Below, one piece after another: positions 44,136-52,440 of a stretch of 64,000 nucleotides of DNA. A program made the translations under genes and the position numbers. The stretch spans positions 40,282 through 104,281 of the forward strand of contig DASVDH010000076.1 of the NCBI GenBank assembly GCA_036381195.1. Direction: 5' to 3'. The stretch is from RSA9 sp036381195 (GTDB taxonomy: Bacteria > Gemmatimonadota > Gemmatimonadetes > Longimicrobiales > RSA9). The first letter of the stretch is position 1; the number at the start of each line of letters is the position of its first letter. The notes under the pieces are model-generated. The model had not been told where the DNA came from. It was given only the letters and a program-made list of their open reading frames with translations, and did not search any database.

Positions 44136-45374
44136 TCACCCGACGCGCAGGAGTTCCCTGAGCTGTTCGGGGGAGAGCTCGTCGGCGCGGCGGGCGCCCA
44201 GCCGGCCGCGGGCACGGACCGCGGCCGGCTCCTCCGCGCGCGGGGCGGCCGGTGCGCCCGCGTAGTCGTAGCCCTCGAGCGAGACGCGCGGCAGCTTGTA
44301 GCCGAGGGTCCGCTCGATGGCATGCACCGCGCCCACCTCCCCCGCCGTCATGAAGGTGATCGCCGTTCCGCTGGCGCCCGCACGGCCCGTGCGGCCGATG
44401 CGATGGACGTAGTCCTCGGGGTTGCGCGGCACGTCGTAGTTGATGACGTGGCTGATCCCCTCGATGTCCAGTCCGCGCTGCGCGACGTCGGTCGCGACCA
44501 GCACGGGGACCCGGCCCTCGGTGAAGGCCTCGAGTGCGCGCTGCCGCTCCTTCATGTCGCGGTCGCCGTGCAGCACCGCGGCGGGGATCCCCGCCCCGCG
44601 CAGGCGGGACAGGAGCAGGTCCGCGCCGCGCTTGGTCGCGGTGAAGACGAGGACCTGGTCCATCCCCGGACGCGAGAGCAGCTCGAGCAACAACGCGGGC
44701 TTGCGCTCCGGACGCACGGGATAGAGGGCCTGATCCACACGATCCGCCACGGTCGTGCGAGGCGTGAGCGACACCCACTCCGGATCACGGAGGATGCGCA
44801 GCGCGAGCGCGTGAACGCCGTGCGGCATCGTCGCGGAGAAGAGCAGCGTCTGGCGCTGCGGCGGGCAGGCCCGGAGCACCTGCTCGATCTGTGGACGGAA
44901 CCCCATGTCCAGCATGCGGTCCGCTTCATCGAGCACGAGCGTCTGGACGGAGCCCAGGTCCACGTTGCCGCGCTCGAGGTGGTCGAGCAGGCGGCCCGGC
45001 GTGGCGACGAGCACGTCGAAGCCGGCGCGCAGGTCGCGCGTCTGCGGGCGCATCGGCACGCCGCCGTAGATCACGCCGACCCAGAGCTCCGTGTAGCGCG
45101 CGAGCGCGCGTGCATCCTCCGCCACCTGCTGGGCCAGCTCGCGCGTGGGGCAGATGACCAGCGTGTGGAGACCCTCCTTGTCCACCTGCCGCTCGAGCGC
45201 GGGCAGCAGGAACGCCGCCGTCTTTCCGGTTCCGGTCTGTGCGATCCCGACGATGTCGCGTCCGGCGCGAGCCGGCGGGATGGCGAGCTCCTGGATGGGC
45301 GTGGGCTTCTGCCAGCCGAGATCCGCGATCGCGCGGAGCAGTGGCGGGCTGGATACCAGTTCGTCGAAACGCAT
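44136..45374 (-). CDS. DEAD-box RNA helicase
   Basis: 412 residues. Q motif (GWQKPTPIQELAIP), Walker A AQTGTGKT, PTRELAQQ, DEAD in LVLDEADRMLDMG, SAT in LLFSATMP, and C-terminal VLVATDVAQRGLDIEGI with HRIGRTGRAG. It unwinds short RNA duplexes in ribosome assembly or mRNA decay. The C-terminal tail is short and Arg/Glu-rich, as in the RhlE branch. The 155-nt leader is strongly structured, which suits the cold- or self-regulation known for the family. Confidence 0.93.
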   Translation of the reverse strand: MRFDELVSSPPLLRAIADLGWQKPTPIQELAIPPARAGRDIVGIAQTGTGKTAAFLLPALERQVDKEGLHTLVICPTRELAQQVAEDARALARYTELWVGVIYGGVPMRPQTRDLRAGFDVLVATPGRLLDHLERGNVDLGSVQTLVLDEADRMLDMGFRPQIEQVLRACPPQRQTLLFSATMPHGVHALALRILRDPEWVSLTPRTTVADRVDQALYPVRPERKPALLLELLSRPGMDQVLVFTATKRGADLLLSRLRGAGIPAAVLHGDRDMKERQRALEAFTEGRVPVLVATDVAQRGLDIEGISHVINYDVPRNPEDYVHRIGRTGRAGASGTAITFMTAGEVGAVHAIERTLGYKLPRVSLEGYDYAGAPAAPRAEEPAAVRARGRLGARRADELSPEQLRELLRVG

Positions 45375-45397
45375 TCCTCACTCCGTCCTTCCAGCGA

Positions 45398-45420
45398 CCC
45401 CGGCGGGCCTTCCGCCGGGG
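45398..45420 (-). promoter_or_regulatory. leader hairpin of the helicase gene
   Basis: Perfect 9-bp stem CCCCGGCGG/CCGCCGGGG with a five-base loop, 23 bases before the ATG. Upstream, AGGGGCCG (45433-45440) can pair with 45503-45510, and the palindrome GGCGCGATCGCGCC lies at 45464-45477. Confidence 0.5.
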
Positions 45421-45526
45421 CTGGACAAGCGAAGGGGCCGCGCTGGCCACCAGAGCGGCGCCCGGCGCGATCGCGCCCGGCATGGCCGTCCGGTCGGCGA
45501 GCCGGCCCCTCGAATGTCCGAAGAGA

Positions 45527-45555
45527 AATCTAGCGTAAGCGGGCCAAGCCGGCAA
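45527..45555 (-). promoter_or_regulatory. promoter of the DEAD-box helicase gene
   Basis: TTGCCG (45550-45555), 17 nt, TAGATT (45527-45532), minus strand; leader of about 145 nt. Confidence 0.6.
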
Positions 45556-45651
45556 GCGTGCGGGCGGCGGCCCGTCCATATCCGCTCCGGGTGAGAGACG
45601 CCGCCCGGGCCCGGCGGCGCCCCGTCCCACCGCCGCGGCCGGCGACCGCCG

Positions 45652-46782
45652 TCACCTGAGCCGGCGGGCGAGCGCGCGGAGCGAGTCGGGGGAGACGATG
45701 GCCCGGAGCGTGACCACGAAGCCGTCGCGTTCGAGGACGAGCTCTGCGGGCGCGGGCTCCGGCGCCCGGGCGGCGAGCGAGTCGTGCCGCGGTGCCGGCG
45801 TGCCGGCCGGGCGCTCCGCCGGCGCAGCCGTCTTCTCCGCGGCCGGGCGCCGCTGCACCAGCTCCAGGAAGACGCCGGCCCCGAGCGGCTGGCGCACGCG
45901 CACGCTGGGGGCGCCGGCAGAGTCGGCGGCCTCGATGGACGCCACGCCGAGGCCCTCGACCAGGATCAGCTCACCGCCCAGGCGGCGCTCGGCCTCGGCG
46001 CGATCCACCGGCGTCCATGCGCTCGCCCCGGCGACCGGCGCACCGGCTGCGGCGAGCGTGGGGGCGATGGCCACGTCGCGGGCAGTCCTGGGCGGCCCGC
46101 CGCGCCGCGCAGCGGCGCTGTCCGCCCCTGCCTGCGCGACGCCGAACGCTTCGACGCGCCCGCGCGCGGCGGCGCCCGCGGCGGGAGCGGCCGTGCGCGG
46201 CACATCCCGGCTCGGGGCGGCGAGGTCCGCCCGCGTGGTCCGCGTTGCGACCTCCTCCGGCCCGGCGGGGCGGGGCGCCGCGCGGCGCTGGGCGGGGGCG
46301 GGGGGCGCGGCCGGGCGCGCGGGCGCGTCCTGGCCCGCCGTGGCCGGCGGGGCAGCGGCATCCGGCTGCGGGGCGGCGTCGCCGGCGTCCACCGCAGCCT
46401 CGAACACAACGGTGGAGGGCGACGTGCGCCTTGCCATGTCGCGTGCCCACCAGCCGCCGAGCAGGGCGAGCGCGATGCTGGCGGCCCAGGCGAGCGGGAG
46501 GAGGGGGCGGCGGCGCTCGGAGCCGGACGCGCCCGCGGCGGAGCGGGCGCCGCGGGCACGGTCGAGCACGGCGTCGAACGGAGGAACGTCCAGCGGCGGA
46601 GCCCCCGCGCGCTCGAGGATGCGGCTGGCGCGGTCGCGCACGCGAAGCGCCTCCTCGAAGCGGGCACGGCACTCCTCGCAGCGGGCCAGGTGCGCCTCGA
46701 GCGCGGCGGTAGCGCCCGGCTGGATGCGCTCGAGCTCTCCATCGAGGTAGGCGTGCAGAGTGCCCTCATCCACGTGCGACAT
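45652..46782 (-). CDS. anti-sigma factor with zinc-finger domain
   Basis: 376 residues. The N-terminus has the ZAS motif (HLARCEEC with the upstream His in HVDEGTLHAYLDG) that binds zinc and sequesters an ECF sigma factor. A single membrane segment (about 112-128, LPLAWAASIALALLGGWWA) follows, then a long Ala/Pro-rich periplasmic part and a small C-terminal domain (LILVEGLGVASIEAAD, LVLERDGFVVTLRAI). It overlaps the upstream sigma gene by 17 bases. GGAGG precedes ATG 46782. Confidence 0.82.
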   Translation of the reverse strand: MSHVDEGTLHAYLDGELERIQPGATAALEAHLARCEECRARFEEALRVRDRASRILERAGAPPLDVPPFDAVLDRARGARSAAGASGSERRRPLLPLAWAASIALALLGGWWARDMARRTSPSTVVFEAAVDAGDAAPQPDAAAPPATAGQDAPARPAAPPAPAQRRAAPRPAGPEEVATRTTRADLAAPSRDVPRTAAPAAGAAARGRVEAFGVAQAGADSAAARRGGPPRTARDVAIAPTLAAAGAPVAGASAWTPVDRAEAERRLGGELILVEGLGVASIEAADSAGAPSVRVRQPLGAGVFLELVQRRPAAEKTAAPAERPAGTPAPRHDSLAARAPEPAPAELVLERDGFVVTLRAIVSPDSLRALARRLR

Positions 46783-47272
46783 GCCTTTCCTCCAGCATCG
46801 CGTAGGCCTCTGCCAGCCGGCGGCGCGCGCGGGCCAGCGTGGTCCCGATCGCGCCGACCGCGAGGCCGGTCTGATCCGCGATTTCGGCGTAGCTGAGCCC
46901 CGCGTCCCAGAGCAGGAGCACGTCCCGATCCCGCTCGGAGAGCGTGTCGAGGGCACGGCGCACGGCCTCGAGGCGCTCGGCGCGTTCGAGCGCCTCATCC
47001 GCGGAGGGCTCACCCGCGCTGGTCTGCGGCTCCGTGCGCATCAGGGCGAGATGCTTGCGGCGGCGCACCACGGAGCGCGCCTCATCCCGCGCCAGGTTGG
47101 CCGCGACGGTGAACAGCCACGCGCGCGGGTTCTCCGGCTGCTGGCCGAGCGCGCGGACGAAGGTCTCCTGCGCGAGGTCTTGCGCCCGCTCGGCGTCCCA
47201 CACCTTGCGGTGGAGGAAGCGGACCAGCTCGCGGTAGGTCTCGCGGTACAGTTCAGCCCAATCGACGCCCAC
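46766..47272 (-). CDS. ECF-type RNA polymerase sigma factor
   Basis: 168 residues. Region 2 (YRELVRFLHRKVWDAERAQDLAQETFVRAL) and region 4 (LDTLSERDRDVLLLWDAGLSYAEIADQTG with an HTH) are present, separated by a short linker. It should direct polymerase to stress or envelope genes when the anti-sigma releases it. GTG 47272 is my choice from the family N-terminus; no good Shine-Dalgarno sequence is seen and the frame is open for another 1.2 kb upstream, which I read as compositional. Sigma and anti-sigma genes overlap. Confidence 0.8.
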   Translation of the reverse strand: MGVDWAELYRETYRELVRFLHRKVWDAERAQDLAQETFVRALGQQPENPRAWLFTVAANLARDEARSVVRRRKHLALMRTEPQTSAGEPSADEALERAERLEAVRRALDTLSERDRDVLLLWDAGLSYAEIADQTGLAVGAIGTTLARARRRLAEAYAMLEERHVARG

Positions 47273-48368
47273 GGGCCCGCATCTCGCCGGCGCCCCCACA
47301 GGGCGGGCGCCGGCCGTTTCGGTTGGAGGTGTGGCTCCCGCCCCCGGGGTCTTGCGCTCGGGCCCGGCGCCGGGATCTTTCGCGCGGCTGGCGTGCATCG
47401 GCGTTCCGATCGGGTGGAGCGCCCCGGAGCGGGTGCTGGTGTGGCGTCGGGGCCGTGCCCGCGGAGGCCGGCCCCTGCCGGGCGGCGCCCGGTACGGTCG
47501 TTCCGTACACCGGCGGCCGTCAGGGTTCCGCGAACGGCCGGCGCGGCAAGGTGACGGCCCCGAGGGCAGCGGCTTCGCACCGGCCGCGGCGGCGGCCCAG
47601 CCGGGCCGATCGGCGGTCCAGCCGGGCCGGTCGGCGGGCGTGGCGACGCCTGCGGCGAGCAGGCGGAACCGATCGGCGGTTTCAGGCGTACGGAGGGAGC
47701 GGTGCACCGCCAGCCGCGCCCGCTCCATCCGGGCGCGAGACACGGAACCCGAGACATCGAGGACCGCCCCGTCACGTTGCGCGGCAGCTCGGCCGCGGGG
47801 TGCGCCCGTTCCGGCAGGCCCTGGCGGGCCGGTGCGGCCGGGCCGACCGCCGGTACACGGCCGGCGGCCGCATTCCGGAGCGTGGGGGCACCTGCTGCCC
47901 GCGTCGGCGCACGGGTCCCGTCGGGTGCGAGGCCCGGCGGCTCGCCGGACCCGCCGGGGCGGGCGTGGGCGGGTGAGTTGGCGGCGCGCCCGATGAGGGC
48001 GAGACCCGCCCGGAGCGCGTGATTCTCCCGATGGCTCGCGCGGCTGCGATCTGCAGCGAGGGATTCGCCGCGCGGCTCCCGATCGAAGAAAGACGTGGTC
48101 GCGGCCCCGCCGCCCGGCACCCGGCGCACGCCGGGCGATAGGCGGGTGTGCGGCGCGGCGCGGCGAGACGGGGACGTGCTGCTCCAGGTGCTCATCGGAA
48201 CCCACCGTGGTTGGTCCGCCTCGAGATGACGGCGGAGAAGACCACCCTTGCACACGGGAGCCGGGATCGCGGCGCGGGCGCGACTGGATCGCGGTCGGAC
48301 CGCATCCCAACGGAAACGGCGCACCGCGAGGAAGGCGGGCGCGGGACTTGCTTGCGAGCGGCGGAGGC
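47273..48368. other. 1.1-kb region without a supported gene
   Basis: Extremely GC-rich, open in several frames on both strands but with Arg/Pro/Gly-only translations. It holds short tandem duplications (a 20-bp unit CCAGCCGGGCCGATCGGCGG, repeated with changes at 47593-47640) and no clear promoter. Decayed sequence or a structured RNA are both possible. Confidence 0.4.
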
Positions 48369-49565
48369 ATGGCGACACGAGAGCAGAAAGCGAGACGAGG
48401 GAGCCCACCGGAGCATGGGGCGATGAGGAACGGGGCGCTCGGGGTGCTGGAGCTCCAGCCGAACGGGACCGGTTTCATCCGGCGGCGGGAAGCGAGCTAT
48501 CTGGCGCGCCCCGAGGATGTGTTCGTCAGCCGTGCACTGGTGCAGAAGTACGGGCTGCGCACCGGGGACGAGCTGGCGGGGGCGGTGGGCCGGTCGCCCG
48601 GCCGCGGGAAGGGGCCGCCGCTGACGGCGCTGGAGAGTGTGAACGGGCGGCCGCCCGAGGAAGCGGTGCGACGCCCGGAGTTCACCCGGTTGAGCGCCGT
48701 GCATCCGCGGGAGCGCCTGATCCTGGAGTGCGACCTCACGCGCCGCGGCCAGCCGGATTGCACCAACCGCATCATCGATCTGTTCTGCCCGTTCGGAAAG
48801 GGGCAGCGCGCGCTCATCGTGGCGCCGGCCAAGGCGGGCAAGACGATGGTGTTGCAGGCGGTGGCGGAAGGCGTGGCGCGCAACCATCCGGAGTTCTCGC
48901 TGCTGATCCTGCTGGTGGATGAGCGGCCGGAAGAAGTGACGGAGATGGAGGCGTGCGGGTTCGGGGAGGTGATCGCATCCAGCTTCGACAAGCCGGCTCA
49001 GGAGCACGTCGCGACGGCGGAGCTGACGCTGGAGCGCGCGCGGCGCCGCGTCGAGATGGGCGAGGACGTCGTGCTGATCCTGGACTCGATCACGCGGCTG
49101 GCGCGTGCGTACAACACGATCGAGCAAGGCAGCGGCCGCACGCTCTCCGGGGGGCTGGACGCGGCATCTCTGGAGAAGCCGAAGCGGTTCCTGGGCAGCG
49201 CGCGGGCGATCAACGCGTCGCAGGGTGGTGGCTCCTTGACCATCATCGCGACGGCGCTCGTGGACACGGGCTCGCGCATGGACCAGGTGATCTTCGAGGA
49301 GTTCAAGGGCACGGGGAACAGCGAGCTGGTGCTGAGCCGGGAGCTGGCGGACCGGCGCATCTTCCCGGCGATCGACCTGACGGCGAGCGCCACACGGCGG
49401 GAGGAGCTGCTGCTCTCGCCGGAGGCGCTGGAAGCGTCCCATGCCATCCGCCGGGAGCTCGCAAGGCAGTCGCCGGTGGAGGCGATGAACGAGCTGCTGG
49501 GACTCATGCGGCAGACGCGGTCCAACGCGGAGCTGGTGGAGAAGGTGCTGCGGGCGCGGCGGTGA
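48369..49565 (+). CDS. second Rho-family termination factor, short form
   Basis: 398 residues. The RNA-binding cold-shock domain (about 22-92, with GTGFIR for RNP1) and the full ATPase motor are kept: Walker A APAKAGKT (152-159), VVLILDSITRLARAYN, GGGSLTIIATALVDTGSRMD and EEFKGTGN. The Rho_N helical domain of the copy at 2015 is missing; the N-terminus is only a basic 20-residue stretch. ATG 48369 directly follows GGAGG with poor spacing; ATG 48423 is an alternative that removes the tail. Probably an ATP-dependent terminator with altered RNA choice. Confidence 0.9.
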   Translation: MATREQKARRGSPPEHGAMRNGALGVLELQPNGTGFIRRREASYLARPEDVFVSRALVQKYGLRTGDELAGAVGRSPGRGKGPPLTALESVNGRPPEEAVRRPEFTRLSAVHPRERLILECDLTRRGQPDCTNRIIDLFCPFGKGQRALIVAPAKAGKTMVLQAVAEGVARNHPEFSLLILLVDERPEEVTEMEACGFGEVIASSFDKPAQEHVATAELTLERARRRVEMGEDVVLILDSITRLARAYNTIEQGSGRTLSGGLDAASLEKPKRFLGSARAINASQGGGSLTIIATALVDTGSRMDQVIFEEFKGTGNSELVLSRELADRRIFPAIDLTASATRREELLLSPEALEASHAIRRELARQSPVEAMNELLGLMRQTRSNAELVEKVLRARR

Positions 49566-49669
49566 AACCGGGCGGACGCGGGTTGCGTAGTGTGGCTTCG
49601 CGGGCGCCGGCGGAATGATCGCCCGCGGTCCGATGTCCTGATGCCGACAACTACAGCCCGGGGGGCGGA

Positions 49670-50047
49670 ATGCAGCGGGAGTCCGTCAGCTCGCCCGGCG
49701 TCCTGATCCGGGACGTCCTGATCTTCCAACTGAAGCTCGTGCTGGACGGACTGAAGGACGTGGTCCTGTTCCAGGCATCGATCATCGCGGCGCTGTTGGA
49801 CCTGGTGCTGTTGCGCCGCGAGCCAGCGACGCGGTTCTACGCGGTCCTGCGGCTGAGCGAGCGGTTCGACCTGTGGTTGAACCTGAACGGCGCGGCGCAG
49901 GCGGCGGCGCGCAGCGAGGATGGGCTGTTCGGGGCGAGCCTGGCGGGGAGCGATACGCTGCTCGGCAAGCTGGAGCAGCTGGTGCGCTCGAAGGTCGAGG
50001 CGGCGGCGCACACCGCCGCGAGCGGCGCGGGAGCGACGAGGAGCTGA
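49670..50047 (+). CDS. small conserved-looking hypothetical protein
   Basis: 125 residues. Two amphipathic helices (VLIRDVLIFQLKLVLDGLKD, VVLFQASIIAALLDLVLL), then AVLRLSERFDLWLNLNG and a helical C-terminus. The first part could bind a membrane as a surface helix. It follows the short rho by 104 bases. Not recognised. Confidence 0.6.
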   Translation: MQRESVSSPGVLIRDVLIFQLKLVLDGLKDVVLFQASIIAALLDLVLLRREPATRFYAVLRLSERFDLWLNLNGAAQAAARSEDGLFGASLAGSDTLLGKLEQLVRSKVEAAAHTAASGAGATRS

Positions 50048-50083
50048 ACGGGCCGTGTGAACGGCGGCGTCCGCACCGCGTGA

Positions 50084-50126
50084 ACGCATCGTCGGGCCCC
50101 TGCATGCGGGGGCCCAATGCGTTTTC
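50084..50126 (+). terminator. intrinsic terminator after the 49670 gene
   Basis: Two-part stem: ACGCAT/ATGCGT outside and GGGCCCC/GGGGCCC inside, with loop TGCATGC, then TTTTCG. The gap 50127-50448 beyond it has no supported gene; it leads into the binding-protein gene. Confidence 0.75.
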
Positions 50127-50448
50127 GTGCGCGGGGAGGTCCGGGATCAGCGCCGCCGCGCGCGGCGCGGCGGGTTGGCACGCGCGGACGATGCGCGCTG
50201 CGCGGCGGTGCGGGCGGCGGACACCGTGGCGGCGCGATGGTGTAGGAGGGGGCGGCGGCAGGTGCGACGGAGCTCCGCGGCGCGACAGAGGGACCGCCCC
50301 TGGCCGGCCTGGAGCGGATCGGCTGCGACGAGCAGCCGCTGGCGTGGACGCGGCTGGGCGATGCCGCCGGCGTGGTCCCCGGGCGCGCCGGCGGGCTGCT
50401 CGTGTTGCCATGCCGTGCGGCGGGGATTATTCGTGGGGGGGCACCATC

Positions 50449-51384
50449 ATGAAGGCACGCATCGCGTCGCTGCTGGCGAGCGGAACGGAGATCACCTGCG
50501 CGCTGGGCCTGCTGGACCGGCTGGTGGCCATCTCGCACGAGTGCGACTATCCGCCCGAGGCGCTGGACCGGCCGCGCGCGAGCCGGCCGCGCTTCGACCC
50601 GGCGGGCATGACGAGCGGGGACGTGGACCGCGCGGTGCGGCAAGCGCTGGCGGAGTACGGCAGCGTGTACGAGGTGGACACGGACACGCTCGCGCGGGTG
50701 GCGCCGGACCTGGTCCTGACGCAGGCGGTGTGCGAGGTGTGCGCCGTTCCCGCGCCCGGGGTGCGGGAGGTGGTGGAGCGGCTGGGGCTCGGAGCGGAGG
50801 TGCTCTCGCTGGATGCGCACGACATGGAGGGCATCCTCGACTCGATCCTAGCGGTTGGCCGTGCGGCGGGCGCGGGGCCGCGGGCAGAGTCGCTCGTCGG
50901 CGAGCTGCGGGCGCGCATGGAAGCGGTGTCGGCGGCAGTGGCGGGCGCCGCGCGCCCGCGCGTGCTGGCGCTCGAGTGGCTGGAGCCGCTGTTCGTGCCG
51001 GGGCACTGGGTGCCGGAGATGGTGGAGCGGGCGGGTGGACAGGACCTGCTGGGCGCGGCCGGCCAGCGGTCGCGAGAGGTTTCGTGGGACGACGTCATGG
51101 GGCTGGACCCCGACGTCCTGATCGTGATGCCGTGCGGCATGCGGCTGGAGGAATCACGGGCGGAAGCGGACCGGCATGCGGCCCGGCTCGTGGAAGCGGC
51201 GCCGCGCGCGACCGCGGAGGGGCGAGCGTACGTGGTGGACGGGTCCTCGTACTTCAACCGGTCCGGCCCGCGCGTGGCGGAGGGATTGGAGATCCTGGCG
51301 GGGCTGCTCCACCCCGGGCGAGTTCGGCCGCCGCCCGCCGAGGCGGCGGCGGTGTGGCGGCCCGAGCCGGAAGACACGGATTGA
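50449..51384 (+). CDS. cobalamin/iron-type periplasmic binding protein fold (BtuF-like), no signal peptide
   Basis: 311 residues. Typical beginning of the family: ARIASLLASGTEITCALGLLDRLVAISHEC, then PDLVLTQAVCEVCAV, VLALEWLEPLFVPGHWVPEM and WDDVMGLDPDVLIVMPCGM. Members bind vitamin B12 or ferric siderophores for ABC import. No signal peptide or lipobox is present, so it would stay in the cytoplasm, as in some cobalamin-binding relatives used for salvage or sensing. No ABC permease or ATPase is adjacent. ATG 50449 after a G-run. Confidence 0.8.
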   Translation: MKARIASLLASGTEITCALGLLDRLVAISHECDYPPEALDRPRASRPRFDPAGMTSGDVDRAVRQALAEYGSVYEVDTDTLARVAPDLVLTQAVCEVCAVPAPGVREVVERLGLGAEVLSLDAHDMEGILDSILAVGRAAGAGPRAESLVGELRARMEAVSAAVAGAARPRVLALEWLEPLFVPGHWVPEMVERAGGQDLLGAAGQRSREVSWDDVMGLDPDVLIVMPCGMRLEESRAEADRHAARLVEAAPRATAEGRAYVVDGSSYFNRSGPRVAEGLEILAGLLHPGRVRPPPAEAAAVWRPEPEDTD

Positions 51385-51394
51385 GAGCCGAGGG

Positions 51395-52177
51395 ATGACG
51401 TCTGTCACGCAGTGGCTTCTGTTGCTGAACATCGGGGCCCACCTCCTGCTGGGGCCGAACCAGGGACTGCGGTCCGAGCTGGCGTTCGTGCCGGCGCTGG
51501 TGCTGATCCGGCCGTGGACGTTGCTCACCTACATGTTCGTCCACGCGAACCTGATGCATCTCTTGATGAACATGCTCGGGCTGTTCTTCTTCGGGCCGCG
51601 GCTCGAAGCGCGGCTGGGCGGGCGCGCGTTCCTGGGGCTCTACGTGGTGAGCGGCCTGGGCGGCGCGCTGCTCTCGGTCTTCAGCGCCATGCTCGGGCTC
51701 TTCCCGCCGGGCGCGCCCATCGTTGGCGCCTCGGGCGCCGTGTTCGGCGTGCTCCTGGGGTTCGCGATGTTCTGGCCGCACGAGCCGATCTACCTGTGGG
51801 CGGTGATCCCCGTGCCGGCGCGGCTGCTGGTGATCGTTATGGCGGTGTTCTCGCTGTACGCGGCACGCGTCGGCGTGGCGAGTGACGTCGCCCACTACGC
51901 GCACCTGGGCGGGTTCGTGGGCGGCTACGTGTTCCTGCGCCTGCGCGCCGGGCGCGAGCGGCGCCGGGTGCTGCGGGCCGCCAGGCCGTCCGTGGTCGAG
52001 CGCTACGCCGCGGAGCTCCGCATCGACACGTCGCGCTGGGAAACGATCCGGCGCGAGGCGCTGCACGAGATCAACCGCGCGGAAGTCGATCGCATCCTGG
52101 CGAAGATGCGGACGTCCGGCGCGGCGAGCCTGACGCCGGACGAGCGGGCATTCATGGACCGGATGGCCGCGCAGTAG
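51395..52177 (+). CDS. rhomboid family intramembrane serine protease
   Basis: 260 residues, six to seven membrane segments. Catalytic Ser113 in IVGASGAVFG and His170 in HYAHLGGFVGG, with the oxyanion pattern HANLMHLLMNMLG before them. It cuts membrane proteins within the bilayer. The C-terminal 80 residues form a cytosolic helical tail (SRWETIRREALHEINRAEVD). It starts ten bases after the binding-protein stop. The last codons GCGCAGTAG are the first copy of the 20-bp repeat that follows. Confidence 0.92.
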   Translation: MTSVTQWLLLLNIGAHLLLGPNQGLRSELAFVPALVLIRPWTLLTYMFVHANLMHLLMNMLGLFFFGPRLEARLGGRAFLGLYVVSGLGGALLSVFSAMLGLFPPGAPIVGASGAVFGVLLGFAMFWPHEPIYLWAVIPVPARLLVIVMAVFSLYAARVGVASDVAHYAHLGGFVGGYVFLRLRAGRERRRVLRAARPSVVERYAAELRIDTSRWETIRREALHEINRAEVDRILAKMRTSGAASLTPDERAFMDRMAAQ

Positions 52178-52323
52178 CCCCGCAGGTCCGTCATCGACGC
52201 AGCTCCGCCCCTACTGCCGGCCCGTTCGTCCGCCGCGCCCGGTGCAGTAGCCCCGCGAGTCCGTGCTTTGCTGCAGCAGCCCCGCAAGTCCGCGCTTCGG
52301 TGCAGTAGCCCCGCAAGAGTCCG
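52171..52323. repeat. four copies of a 20-bp unit, three in tandem at 29-bp spacing
   Basis: Unit GCAGTAGCCCCGCAAGTCCG at 52171-52190, 52244-52263, 52273-52292 and 52302-52323 (the last with two extra bases). Copies 2-4 repeat every 29 bp. Copy 1 contains the rhomboid stop codon. Spacers are similar in copies 2-4, so this is not a CRISPR. Confidence 0.9.
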
Positions 52324-52440
52324 CGCTCCGGCTCCCCAGCTCCTCATCCATGGCCGCATCCACGCGATGGGCGCGCCTTCCGGCGGCATGGCCGACCTCC
52401 ACCCCGGACGGACGCGGAGCCGTGGCGTGCGCCGCCACCC

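Noticed and set aside
46766..48478. A 570-residue protein ending in the sigma factor
   Set aside because: Everything before residue 400 is low-complexity Arg/Pro/Gly and unlike any protein; the sigma domain starts at the GTG at 47272.
50127..50448. Cobalamin riboswitch before the BtuF-like gene
   Set aside because: I could not find a B12-box-like sequence or the expected long multi-stem leader; only a GC-rich stretch is seen.
50290..50452. Open frame of about 50 codons with good GC3 ending in ATGA at the BtuF-like gene start
   Set aside because: An in-frame TAG lies just upstream and no ATG, GTG or TTG follows before the sequence is nearly over. Possible remnant, but not supportable as a gene.
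52171..52323. Possible short CRISPR array
   Set aside because: The intervals between copies 2-4 are only nine bases and resemble each other, copy 1 is 73 bases away, and no cas gene is present. It is a tandem repeat.
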